A stretch of DNA of 64,000 nucleotides, taken from assembly GCA_945878355.1 (NCBI GenBank), contig CAMCTC010000016.1, positions 1-64,000 of the forward strand, in the 5' to 3' direction. Both the position numbers and the translations under genes were made by a program. This document shows, one piece after another, positions 16,245-24,626 of this stretch. How positions within the stretch are numbered: position 1 is the stretch's first letter; each line of letters opens with the position of its first letter. The notes under the pieces were generated by a model. The model was not told the DNA's origin and made no database searches. It saw only the letters and a program-made list of their open reading frames with translations. The stretch comes from Bordetella parapertussis. GTDB lineage: Bacteria; Pseudomonadota; Gammaproteobacteria; Burkholderiales; Burkholderiaceae_C.

Positions 16245-18030
16245 CGTCGTCTTCTTCAAGCTGCTGCAGTTGCACCAGGCGCTGGTAGATGCCGCCGGCT
16301 ATGGCCATCAGCTCGGCATGGCGGCCGCGCTCGGCAATGTGGCCATGTTGCAGCACGACGATGTGGTCGGCTTCGCGAATCGTCGACAGCCGGTGGGCGA
16401 TCGCCACCAGCGTGACGCTGCCGCGCAGCGCTGTCAGCGCCTGTTGTACCTGGGCCTCGGTCTCGCTGTCGATGTGGGCGGTGGCCTCGTCTAGCAACAG
16501 GATGGTCGGTGCGCCGGCCAGCGCACGGGCCATCGCGATCAGCTGTTTCTCGCCCACCGCCAGCCTAGCGCCGCCCTCGCCCAGCGGCGTGTCGTAGCCC
16601 GGCGGCAGCCGGCTGATGAAGTCGTGGGCATGGGCGGCGCGGGCAGCGGCCTCGACCGTGGCGGCGTCCATCGGCCGGCCCATCGCGATGTTCTCGCGCG
16701 CGCTGGCCGCGAGCAGGAAAGGCTCTTGCGGCACCAGGCCGACCGCGCGCCTGAAGTCCGCGTCGGCGAGCCCTTCGATGGGCTGACCGTCGATCAGCAG
16801 CGTGCCGGGCGGTGCAGGGTAGAAGCGCAGTAGCAGCGACAGCAGCGTGCTCTTGCCGCTGCCAGTGTGGCCGACGATGCCGACGAACTGACCGGGTTCG
16901 ATCTCCAGGTCCAGCCCGTGCAGCACCGGTCGACCGGGCTGGTAGCCAAAGCGCAGGTCGCGTATCGAAATCCGGCCTTCGCTGACGCTGCCGCCGATCG
17001 CGGTCTGCGGTGCCTGCGCTTCGCCAAGCAAGGTGTTGACTCGCGCCGCAGCCACCACTGCCTGCTGCAGCTGCGAGAACTGCATCGTGATCTGGATCAG
17101 CGGCTCGATCACCCTGGCGATGTAGCCGACGAAGGCGTAGAGGACACCGACCTCCAGCGCACTCAGCCCCGTGGACGCGCTGTCGTCCAGGCGCAGGCCG
17201 TAGACCGCGATCACCGCCGCCAGCATCGCGACGTTGAGAAAATCCAGCGCGGGTCGCAGCAGCCAGGCGTTGGCGCGCAGTTCGGCGCGGCGCGAGTCGA
17301 AGTGGGCCTGGCTGGTCGTTGCGTAGCGCTGGCCGAATGCCGGCGCCGCGCCGCTGGCCTGGATCACCGCCATGCCGGCGATAGCCTCGGCGGTCTGGGC
17401 ATTGATCTCGCTGCGCAGCGCGCGGGTGCGCGCCACCGCCGGTGCCGACAGCCGTTGGTAGAGCCAGACGATCGCGGTGACCGCGGGCAGCAAAGCGGCG
17501 ACGATCAGCATCAGCCGCCAGTTCAGCAGCGCCATCGTCGCCATCATCGCCGTCAGCATGATCGCGCTGTCGAGCATCACGAACAGCAGCTGCACGTACA
17601 GCGTCTTGACAGCCTCGGTGTCGTTGGTGACGCGGCTGACCAGCTGTCCGGTGATTGCGCGGTCGAAGAACGACATCGGCAGCCGCAGCACATGGCCATA
17701 GACCTGTTCGCGTAAGCGCTGCACCGACCGCATCGCGACGCCGGCGAGCCGCACCAGCTGCCAGTAGCGCAGCGCATTGGCCAGCCAGCCTGCCAGCAGT
17801 GCGCCGCCCAGCAATCCGGCGATCTGCAGCATCTCGGCGTTGCGCGGCAGCAGATGGCTGTCGATGAAGGTCTTGCCCAGCAACGGACCCAGCGCTTCCA
17901 GTCCCGCGGCCAGCACCAGCCAGGCGGCGGCGCGTCTCAGCAGGCCCAGGTCGGGTGATGCGCTGCGCAGCAGCAGCCCGAGTGCGGCGCGGCGTTGCAA
18001 GGTGTCGGGTCTGGTGGTTTCAGCGCGCAT
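16222..18030 (-). CDS. ABC exporter half-transporter (MdlB-like, catalytic partner)
   Basis: A 602-residue fusion of a six-helix membrane domain (about residues 30-320) and an ATPase domain (about 360-590). Walker A is GHTGSGKST, Walker B with catalytic Glu is ILLLDEATAHID, and the switch His is in AIAHRLST. The signature motif reads LAVGEKQ in place of LSGGQ, similar to the LSVGQKQ of E. coli MdlB. It overlaps the upstream ABC gene by 11 bases, so the two should form a heterodimer in the inner membrane exporting lipids, drugs or peptides. Start: the ATG giving MRAETTRPD. Confidence 0.9.
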   Translation of the reverse strand: MRAETTRPDTLQRRAALGLLLRSASPDLGLLRRAAAWLVLAAGLEALGPLLGKTFIDSHLLPRNAEMLQIAGLLGGALLAGWLANALRYWQLVRLAGVAMRSVQRLREQVYGHVLRLPMSFFDRAITGQLVSRVTNDTEAVKTLYVQLLFVMLDSAIMLTAMMATMALLNWRLMLIVAALLPAVTAIVWLYQRLSAPAVARTRALRSEINAQTAEAIAGMAVIQASGAAPAFGQRYATTSQAHFDSRRAELRANAWLLRPALDFLNVAMLAAVIAVYGLRLDDSASTGLSALEVGVLYAFVGYIARVIEPLIQITMQFSQLQQAVVAAARVNTLLGEAQAPQTAIGGSVSEGRISIRDLRFGYQPGRPVLHGLDLEIEPGQFVGIVGHTGSGKSTLLSLLLRFYPAPPGTLLIDGQPIEGLADADFRRAVGLVPQEPFLLAASARENIAMGRPMDAATVEAAARAAHAHDFISRLPPGYDTPLGEGGARLAVGEKQLIAMARALAGAPTILLLDEATAHIDSETEAQVQQALTALRGSVTLVAIAHRLSTIREADHIVVLQHGHIAERGRHAELMAIAGGIYQRLVQLQQLEEDDDGADAHP

Positions 18031-19876
18031 GCTTTGCTGTCTGGTGTGCCGTCTGGTCTGCCGTCTGGTGGGCCGCCTGGTTTGCCGCGCTAGGGTCGGC
18101 GGCGTCGGTGATGGCCAGCGAGGCCTCGAGCTGTTGCACCCGCCACTGCGTGGCGTACCAACCGGGGTGGCCGTCGGCCTGAGTCGCCGCCAGCAGCGAG
18201 GCATGGCTGCCGCGCTCGGTGATGCGGCCGTGGCGCAGCACCAGGATCTGGTCGGCGTCCATCACGGTGGCCAGCCGGTGGCTGACGATGAGCATCGTTC
18301 GCTCGGCTTGGCGGTGGCGGCGCAGACTGGCCAGGATCGTCGCCGCGGTGCCAGTGTCGACCGCCGACAGCGCGTCGTCGAGCAGCAGCAGCCGGCCCAG
18401 GCCGTTACCGGCCAGCAGCGCGCGGGCGATCGCCACGCGCTGGCGTTGGCCGCCCGAGAGCGTGACGCCGCGCTCACCCACCGGTGTGTCGTAGCCTTGC
18501 GGCAGACGCAGGATGTCGTCGTGCACCGCTGCCTGGCTTGCGGCGGCCTCGACCTCGGCGCGGCTGGCATCGGGCCGGGCCAGCGCGATGTTTTCGGCCA
18601 CGCTGGCCGAGAACAGGAATGCCTCTTGAGGCACCCAGGCGACGGCTGATCGCAGCGCCGCCAGACGGTGCTCGGCCAGATCGGCGCCACCCCAGGTGAT
18701 GCGGCCTTGGCCGGCCGGCCACTGGCGTTGCAAGATCTTGAGCAGCGTGCTCTTGCCCGCGCCGGTTGGCCCTACCAGCCCCAGCGTCTGGCCGGCAGGC
18801 AGCGAGAAGTCCAGGCCTTGCAGCGCCGGTTGGGTCTGGCCTGGATAGCTGAAAACCAGGTTCTCGACCTGCAGGCTGCCTGGCGCAACCGCGTCGAGCG
18901 TGCCGCTATCGTCCACCGTCAGCGGCGTTTCGAGCACCGGCGCCAGCCTGGCCCAGGCCGCGCGGCCGCGTTCGATCAGGCTGATCACCCAGCCTGCGGC
19001 AAACATCGGCCAGATCAGCTGTCCGAGGTAGAGGCCGAAACTGGTCAGCTGGCCCACGGTGATCTCGCCCTGCCAGACCAGCCAGCCGCCAAAACCCAGC
19101 GACAGCGCCATCGCTGCGTTCAGCGTTCCGCCGACCGCTGGCTCGTAAGCTGCTTCCCAGCGCTGGGCGCGCAGGCTGGCGCTGGACGCCGCAGCGGCCA
19201 GCCGGCCGAACTGTGCGCTGCTATGCGCCTCAAGCCCGAGCGCGCGCAGCGTGCGAACCCCCGACAGCGTCTCCTGCACCTGGTCGTTGAGCGCGCCGAA
19301 AGCGTCTAGCGACTGGCGCGACGCCGCATGCAGGTGGCGCGAGATCCACCAGAAGGCCAAGGCCATCAGCGGAAACGGCAACAGCACGACCAGCGCGAGC
19401 CGCCAGTCCACGCCCAGCGTCATCGTCGCAACCACCAGCACCAGCGTCATCGTGCCGTCGAAGCCGGCCAGCAGCGCCTCGCCGGCGGCCATCTCGACCG
19501 CGTCGACATCGTTGGTGGCCAGCGCCATCAGGTCGCCGGTGCGCTGGTTCTGGAAGAAGCGCGGCCCTTGCAGCAGCAGCCTCTGGTAGAGATCGCAGCG
19601 CAACTCGACACTCAGCCGGTAGGCCGCGCCGTACAGCAGCAGCCGCCAGGCCACCCGCAAGCCGTAGATCGCCAGGCCTGCGCCCAGCAGCAGTGCGATC
19701 TCGTGCCACAGCGCGTTGCCGGTCAGGCGCTGCGCGACCAAGCCGTCGACCATTCTGCCGATCTGGCGCGGCAACCACACCCCCAGCAGCGCGATGCCGG
19801 CGAGCATCACCGCCGACGCCGCGTAGGCGCGCCAATGGCGAAACACGAAACCACCGATCAGGCGGGACAGGGTCAT
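18020..19876 (-). CDS. ABC exporter half-transporter (MdlA-like, degenerate Walker B)
   Basis: A 618-residue half-transporter: membrane domain about residues 10-310, ATPase domain about 340-575. Walker A is GPTGAGKST and the signature is the canonical LSGGQRQR. Walker B is RLLLLDDALSAVD, in which Asp replaces the catalytic Glu, as in E. coli MdlA. With the partner gene's weak signature and good Walker B this gives one consensus and one degenerate ATP site, the rule for heterodimeric exporters. ATG 19876 gives MTLSRLIGGFVF; longer in-frame starts are unlikely. First gene of the exporter-MFS-crotonase run. Confidence 0.9.
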   Translation of the reverse strand: MTLSRLIGGFVFRHWRAYAASAVMLAGIALLGVWLPRQIGRMVDGLVAQRLTGNALWHEIALLLGAGLAIYGLRVAWRLLLYGAAYRLSVELRCDLYQRLLLQGPRFFQNQRTGDLMALATNDVDAVEMAAGEALLAGFDGTMTLVLVVATMTLGVDWRLALVVLLPFPLMALAFWWISRHLHAASRQSLDAFGALNDQVQETLSGVRTLRALGLEAHSSAQFGRLAAAASSASLRAQRWEAAYEPAVGGTLNAAMALSLGFGGWLVWQGEITVGQLTSFGLYLGQLIWPMFAAGWVISLIERGRAAWARLAPVLETPLTVDDSGTLDAVAPGSLQVENLVFSYPGQTQPALQGLDFSLPAGQTLGLVGPTGAGKSTLLKILQRQWPAGQGRITWGGADLAEHRLAALRSAVAWVPQEAFLFSASVAENIALARPDASRAEVEAAASQAAVHDDILRLPQGYDTPVGERGVTLSGGQRQRVAIARALLAGNGLGRLLLLDDALSAVDTGTAATILASLRRHRQAERTMLIVSHRLATVMDADQILVLRHGRITERGSHASLLAATQADGHPGWYATQWRVQQLEASLAITDAADPSAANQAAHQTADQTAHQTAKHAR

Positions 19877-20142
19877 CAGGGGATGGCGGGGCACGGCCAG
19901 TTTCGGACCGAAGCCGCCGGCCGAGGGCGCGAGGGTGGAGTCCTTGATTTTAAGGGGCTTGACGGTGCAGGTTCTGCTCGCTGGGCCAAGGCCTGCAGGG
20001 CCACCGGTCGCGTCCGGCTTGGTCCTTCTGCTGCTCGGGCCCACCGGTTCCGGCCGGACGATCGTGTGTGGACCGCCTACCATGCGGTCCAGCGAGGACG
20101 GCGAGAGCCGCTGCGCCAGATCATCCATACCCGGAGGCAGTC

Positions 20143-20736
20143 GTGAAATTGAAGATGGCGAAGAACTCGCTTTTCGCTGTGTTGCTGCGCGCACCCTGGT
20201 GGATCAGCCTGGCGATCGCGCTGATGTTGGGCTTGTTGAGTCTGGCGTTGCTGCCCGATCGATTCCGAGTGGTCGGTGTGCTGTCGGGACTGCCTTTTGC
20301 GGTGATTGCCGTGATTGCGGCCTACCGCCAGTGGCGCCTGCCCAGCGAGTCGCAAGTGGTCCAGATGAGGCAGGCGCTGGCCGCGATGGCCTGGCCGGCT
20401 TTTGCGGCGCTGCTCGAACAGGGTTTTCGGCGCGATGGCTATGAAGTCCGACGTGGCAAGACCGAGGCGGTCGACTTCGAACTCGAGCGCCAAGGCCGTC
20501 TGACGGTGGTCTGTGCGAGGCGCTGGAAGTCGGCGCGCACCGGCCTGGAGGTCTTGCGCGCGCTGCAGGCGGCGCGCGAGGCTGCCGACGCTGCGGATGC
20601 GCTGTACATCGGGCTGGGCCCGATCAGCGACACCGCGCTGCCCTTTGCCACCGAGCACCGCATCTCGATCTGGCAGGCTGCCGGATTGGCCCACGCGCTG
20701 CGCGGCCTGCCCATGGCGCAAAGCCCGGCCCGCTGA
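20143..20736 (+). CDS. Membrane-anchored Mrr-like restriction-endonuclease-fold protein
   Basis: A 197-residue protein with two N-terminal hydrophobic segments (about residues 12-30 and 38-56) and a C-terminal domain with the layout of Mrr-type nuclease domains. The helix AWPAFAALLEQGFRRDGYEV is followed by RRGKTEAVDFEL (putative acidic residue) and TVVCARRWKSARTG. Active members have a Q-x-K core at the last block; here the aligned residues are Cys and Arg, so catalysis is doubtful. GTG 20143 is chosen because GGAGG stands a few bases upstream. It is divergent from the ABC exporter genes. A role in DNA binding at the membrane is possible but unproven. Confidence 0.72.
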   Translation: MKLKMAKNSLFAVLLRAPWWISLAIALMLGLLSLALLPDRFRVVGVLSGLPFAVIAVIAAYRQWRLPSESQVVQMRQALAAMAWPAFAALLEQGFRRDGYEVRRGKTEAVDFELERQGRLTVVCARRWKSARTGLEVLRALQAAREAADAADALYIGLGPISDTALPFATEHRISIWQAAGLAHALRGLPMAQSPAR

Positions 20737-20761
20737 GCGCCGACCGGAGCCTTGCGACGCT

Positions 20762-21520
20762 TCAGGCCTCGCGGATGTCGGCGATAACCGCTTGTCCGAA
20801 GTCGGGCCGCTCCAAGCGTGCGAGCAACTGCGCTGCACAGGCTGCCGGGCTGGTCAGCATGCCGTCGGATTGGAACTTGACGAAGCGGGCTCGGTCGGGA
20901 AACAGCGCCGGGTCGCTGCTGCGCAACTCGACTTGCATGTCGGTGTCGATCACGCCCGGTGCCATCGACACGACGCGCGCCGGGTTGGCCTGCGTCGCTT
21001 GCTCCAACGCCACGGCGCGGCTGAAATGGTCCATGCCGGCCTTGGCAGCGCAGTAAACCGCGCTGCCTGCCATCGCATTGCGGCCCAGGCCGGACGAGAT
21101 GTTGAGCAGCCTGCGCGCGCCGGTCCAAGCCTTGGTTGCTGCCAGGAAGGTCGATGACAGCAGCATCGCGGCTTCCAGCCCGACACGCAGCGCGTTCACC
21201 TGGTCGGCCAGCGGCACTTGTTCGAGCGGCGCGAGCCGACCGACCACGCCGGCGTTGTTGATCAGGCTGACGCTGGCCAGCTTGCTGCCGTCGAAGCCAG
21301 CCAGCCAGGCCTGCAGCCGCAGCGCCACCGGCGCGGCGTCGGCCAAGTCCAGCGGCCATTGCTCGAGCCGCAATCCGGCGGCATCGGCCTGGGCTTGCAG
21401 CGCGGCGTTGGTCTGGCGGGCGATGCCCAGCACGACATGCCCTGGCAGCAGGCGTTGAGCGACCAGCGCGGCGCCCAGCCCGCGCGAGGACCCGGTGATG
21501 ATGGTGAGGTGTGTTTGCAT
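20762..21520 (-). CDS. Short-chain dehydrogenase/reductase
   Basis: A 252-residue classical SDR. The nucleotide motif TGSSRGLG is at residues 9-16, NNAG near 88-91, and the catalytic Ser-Tyr-Lys set is in LLNISSG and VYCAAKAG. The serine- and arginine-containing glycine motif suggests NADP preference. The overall pattern is like sepiapterin/benzil reductases (YueD group). It lies downstream of the radical SAM gene on the same strand with a 49-base gap, and converges on the Mrr-like gene. Confidence 0.9.
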   Translation of the reverse strand: MQTHLTIITGSSRGLGAALVAQRLLPGHVVLGIARQTNAALQAQADAAGLRLEQWPLDLADAAPVALRLQAWLAGFDGSKLASVSLINNAGVVGRLAPLEQVPLADQVNALRVGLEAAMLLSSTFLAATKAWTGARRLLNISSGLGRNAMAGSAVYCAAKAGMDHFSRAVALEQATQANPARVVSMAPGVIDTDMQVELRSSDPALFPDRARFVKFQSDGMLTSPAACAAQLLARLERPDFGQAVIADIREA

Positions 21521-21569
21521 GGGGCCAGAGCATACCCAGGCTGCGGCGGCCGGGTCGGCGGCGGGCTCT

Positions 21570-23504
21570 TCAGCCTGGCGCGGCTAGCGCGCGCGCGATG
21601 CGTTGCCGGGCGACGCGGGTCTTGGGCACGGGGAAGTCGAACCAGCTGCGGACATCCTCGTCCAGGCCGATGCCGTGCATGAAGTTGTAGATGGCTTTTT
21701 TGAGGCCGACGCCAAGCGCATCGTGGTCGACGCCGGTCGGATCGATGAAGCCGATGTCGTTCTTTGCGAAGCTCACTGGCGGCAGCGGCTGCAGCGTGAT
21801 GCCGTAGGCCGCAGGGTCGCGACCCACCGGTGAATGCACGGTGCAGGCGAAGCGGTGGAAAAAACCCGACTGTATGCAGCCTGCCGCGAACAACTGCCGA
21901 ACGTATTCCAGCGCGTCGACCGTGTCCTGCACAGTCTGGGTCGGGAAGCCGTACATCAGGTAGGCGTGGACCAGGATGCCGGCGTCCGAGAAAGCCTTGG
22001 TCACCCGCGCAACCTGGTCGACCGAGACGCCTTTTTTCATCAAGTCCAGCAGCCGGTCGCTGGCGACCTCCAGCCCGCCCGAGATCGCGATGCAGCCGCT
22101 GTCGGCCAATTGCTGACACAGCTCGGACGAGAACGACTTTTCGAAGCGGATGTTGCCCCACCAGGAGATCGCGGTGTCGCGGCGCCTGAGCTCGGCGGCC
22201 AGGGTCTTGAGTGCCTTGGGGGGTGCGGCTTCGTCGACGAAGTGAAAGCCGGTCTGGCCGGTCTCGGCGACGATGGCCTCGATCCGGTCGACCAGCAGTT
22301 CGGCGCTTGCGCCCTCGTAGCGCGAGATGTAGTCCAGGCTGACATCGCAGAAGCTGCACTTCTTCCAGTAGCAGCCTTGCGCGACCGTGAGCTTGTTCCA
22401 GCGCCCGTCGGACCACAGCCTGTGCATCGGGTTGAGCATGTCGAGCAGCGACAGGTAGCTGCCCAGTGGCAGGCCGTCCCAGGTCGGGGTGCCGACCTCG
22501 GTGAACGCCACCTCGGGTTCAATGAAGTTCCGGTAGCGCACCTCGCCAGCCGGTCGGTGGAAGGTCCGCACCAGTCGGCTGGCCGATCGTTTGCCCGTCA
22601 GATGTTCGAGCAAGGCCAGCAGCGGACGCTCGCCGGCATCAAGGGTGACGAAGTCGAAGCAGTCGAAAACTCTTGGCTCGGTCAACTCTCGCAGCTCGGT
22701 GTTGACGAAACCGCCGCCCAACACGGTGACGATCGACGGATCTTGCGCCTTGATGGTCTGCGCGATGCGAAACGCAGCATAGACCGCGCCTGGGAAAGGC
22801 ACCGACAACAGCACCACATTGGGCTTGTGGCGTTCCAGGGCCGACAGTGTCAAGCTGTGCAGCGTGCGGTCGACCAGGTTGTGTGGCGCTGCCAGCGCGG
22901 CGGCCAAGGGCTCGAAGGTGGGCTGGCTCATCGCCAGCGATTCGGCGTAGCGGACGAACTCGAAGCGTGGGTCGACTGCATCGCGCAACACGTCGGCGAT
23001 GTCGTTGAGGTACAGCGTTGCGAGGTGGCGGGCGCGGTCTTGCACGCCGAGCGCACCGAAAGCCCAGGCCATCGGGTCGCCACCATCGTCGTCGACATAG
23101 ACCTCGAGCGAGTCGAAGCGCGGGCCTTCGGGCAGAAAGCTTCGGCCGGCAATGCGGTGTGCCAGCGTCGCGTCGCGTCCTTGCAGAAAGGCCAGCGTCG
23201 GCGCGATCGTTGCCAAGTACCGTGGCAGTTGCTGGGCAAAGCCCTGGACCAGCGGTAAGCGCTGGCTGGCGGGCAGCGCATCGATGCAGTCGCCGATGGC
23301 GCGCAGCCCGTCGACCGAGAGCAGTTTCAGGATCAACGCGAGCGCCAGATCCTCCTGGACCGCGGCCATGCCGCGCGAGCGCAGGAACCCGGTCAGGTAA
23401 GCGGTCGACGGGTAGGGCGTGTTGAGCTGGGTCATCGGTGGGATGACCGACAGCACGCGGATCGCCTGGATCGGTGGGGGCGGCAGGGCAGCGCTCGGAT
23501 GCAT
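21570..23504 (-). CDS. B12-binding-domain radical SAM protein
   Basis: A 644-residue protein with an N-terminal cobalamin-binding-like domain (VLSVIPPMTQLNTPYPSTAY start; VVLLSVPFPGAVYAAFRIAQ and VTVLGGGFVN Rossmann parts) and a radical SAM domain. The Fe-S motif is QGCYWKKCSFC, that is Cys378, Cys383 and Cys386, a C-x4-C-x2-C spacing rather than C-x3-C-x2-C. Later SAM-barrel signatures include ISGGLEVASDRLLDLMKKGV and LMYGFPTQTVQDT. Relatives perform methylations or rearrangements on unactivated carbons; the substrate is unknown. Start: the ATG giving MHPSAALPP, 54 bases from a divergent gene. Confidence 0.88.
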   Translation of the reverse strand: MHPSAALPPPPIQAIRVLSVIPPMTQLNTPYPSTAYLTGFLRSRGMAAVQEDLALALILKLLSVDGLRAIGDCIDALPASQRLPLVQGFAQQLPRYLATIAPTLAFLQGRDATLAHRIAGRSFLPEGPRFDSLEVYVDDDGGDPMAWAFGALGVQDRARHLATLYLNDIADVLRDAVDPRFEFVRYAESLAMSQPTFEPLAAALAAPHNLVDRTLHSLTLSALERHKPNVVLLSVPFPGAVYAAFRIAQTIKAQDPSIVTVLGGGFVNTELRELTEPRVFDCFDFVTLDAGERPLLALLEHLTGKRSASRLVRTFHRPAGEVRYRNFIEPEVAFTEVGTPTWDGLPLGSYLSLLDMLNPMHRLWSDGRWNKLTVAQGCYWKKCSFCDVSLDYISRYEGASAELLVDRIEAIVAETGQTGFHFVDEAAPPKALKTLAAELRRRDTAISWWGNIRFEKSFSSELCQQLADSGCIAISGGLEVASDRLLDLMKKGVSVDQVARVTKAFSDAGILVHAYLMYGFPTQTVQDTVDALEYVRQLFAAGCIQSGFFHRFACTVHSPVGRDPAAYGITLQPLPPVSFAKNDIGFIDPTGVDHDALGVGLKKAIYNFMHGIGLDEDVRSWFDFPVPKTRVARQRIARALAAPG

Positions 23505-23558
23505 TCGCGGATTGTCGTTGGCGCCGCCTGTTTCGGCAGCGAGCAGACAATCACGACG

Positions 23559-24269
23559 ATGAGACACCCGATGTTGTGGGCGCTGGCCGCTGGTCTTGCG
23601 GTGCTGCTGGCCGCATTTGCCGCGCCCCTGTGGCAACTGGGCCGCAGCGCGGCGCCGATACAAGGTCTGCCCTGGCAAGCCCGGGCCGGCCCGGAAGGCA
23701 CGCTTGCGGTGTTTGGCCTGGTGCTGGGACGCGACACGCTGGCCGATGCCCAATCGCGTATCGGCGACGGCCTGCAGGTCGCGTTGATCGCGCGCCTGGG
23801 CGAGGTTGGCTCGCTCGAGGCCTTGGCCGACCCGTTTGCCGCCGGTTTTGTCAGCGGCAGGCTGGTGCTGGCTTTCGATGCACCAGCGCCTGCGCTGCGG
23901 CGATGGCGCGAGCAAGCCCCAAGATCAGAGGCGATGTCGGACGGTGTGCGTCGCTTTGCGCTGCGTGCTGGCGACCGCGACGAAGCGCGGCGTGCCGCCC
24001 TGTCGGGCCTGAGCTTCGTGCCTTCGGTTCGTCTCAGCGAGGCCGATGTGCGCCAGCGCTTCGGCGCGCCAGCGGCCGTGGTCGAGCTCGGTGCGGGCGT
24101 GCAGGCACTGCTCTACCCTGCGATCTCGATGGCAGCCACGCTGGGCGGCGGCAGCCGCAGTGTGTTGCAGTATGTCGCCGCACGCGATTTTGAGTCCAGG
24201 TTGCGCGCGCCGCTGCTGGCAGCGGCAACGGCGGCAGCAGCGCCTGCGGCCTCGGTTTCAAGGCATTAG
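23559..24269 (+). CDS. Hypothetical exported or membrane-anchored protein
   Basis: A 236-residue protein with one N-terminal hydrophobic segment (MLWALAAGLAVLLAAFAAPL region) that could be a signal anchor or cleaved signal, then a soluble domain containing LAVFGLVLGRDTLADAQSRI and a second RLSEADVRQRFGAPAAVVEL segment. The two related GRDTLAD/SEADVRQRFG patches may reflect an internal duplication of a BamE/SmpA-like helix motif, but this is weak. No family is firmly recognised. It is divergent from the radical SAM gene. The start is the ATG giving MRHPMLW. Confidence 0.65.
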   Translation: MRHPMLWALAAGLAVLLAAFAAPLWQLGRSAAPIQGLPWQARAGPEGTLAVFGLVLGRDTLADAQSRIGDGLQVALIARLGEVGSLEALADPFAAGFVSGRLVLAFDAPAPALRRWREQAPRSEAMSDGVRRFALRAGDRDEARRAALSGLSFVPSVRLSEADVRQRFGAPAAVVELGAGVQALLYPAISMAATLGGGSRSVLQYVAARDFESRLRAPLLAAATAAAAPAASVSRH

Positions 24270-24350
24270 TCGGTCCCTCCGCGGTCAAGCGTGGTGGTTC
24301 GAACCGGGGTGCTCCGGCTTTGTGGCCTAATCCCGCCTTTGCTTATTCAG

Positions 24351-24367
24351 AACTCCGGAGTTTTTTT
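24351..24367 (+). promoter_or_regulatory. Palindrome and T-run over the Shine-Dalgarno of a small gene
   Basis: AACTCCGGAGTT is a perfect 12-base palindrome whose right half contains the GGAG of the ribosome binding site. It is followed at once by a T-run and the ATG at 24369. The same bases could fold to hide the ribosome site or act as a short terminator. Confidence 0.5.
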
Positions 24368-24368
24368 C

Positions 24369-24536
24369 ATGGCCAACAAGATCATCACCGAAGCCGACCG
24401 CCGGGCCACCCCGCGCCCTGCAGCGCCCGCGGGCGTGTGCTTCACCGCCCCCAAGGGCCAGAAGATCAGCCTCGAGCGCGGTTCGCACACCCGCAGCAAG
24501 AAGAACCCTGGCAAGCGTCCACGCAAAGGCGGTTGA
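24369..24536 (+). CDS. Small basic hypothetical protein (55 aa)
   Basis: A 55-residue, strongly basic protein starting MANKIITEADRR and ending with a Lys/Arg/Gly-rich tail (TRSKKNPGKRPRKGG). The composition and tail suggest binding to nucleic acid or ribosomes. I recall similar short proteins in Burkholderiales without a function. The ribosome binding site GGAG is inside a palindrome just upstream. It sits between a hypothetical exported protein and a COG2509 flavoprotein. Confidence 0.7.
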   Translation: MANKIITEADRRATPRPAAPAGVCFTAPKGQKISLERGSHTRSKKNPGKRPRKGG

Positions 24537-24626
24537 TCGTCGCGGACAGGCAGCGCTGCGGTCCTGTAGCGCTTTTCAATCCTGCCCTGTAGGCCTCGGG
24601 CGCTTTGGCGTCCGAATGAGTTTCTG

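Noticed and set aside
18030..18110. Repeated CTGTCTGGT/GTCTGGT units near the junction of the two ABC genes
   Set aside because: A short imperfect microsatellite-like run encoding the C-terminal Gln/Thr/His/Ala tail of the first half-transporter; worth no more than a slippage note.
20143..20736. Calling the Mrr-like gene a type IV restriction system
   Set aside because: The catalytic residues are replaced, it is membrane-anchored and no partner or modification gene is nearby.
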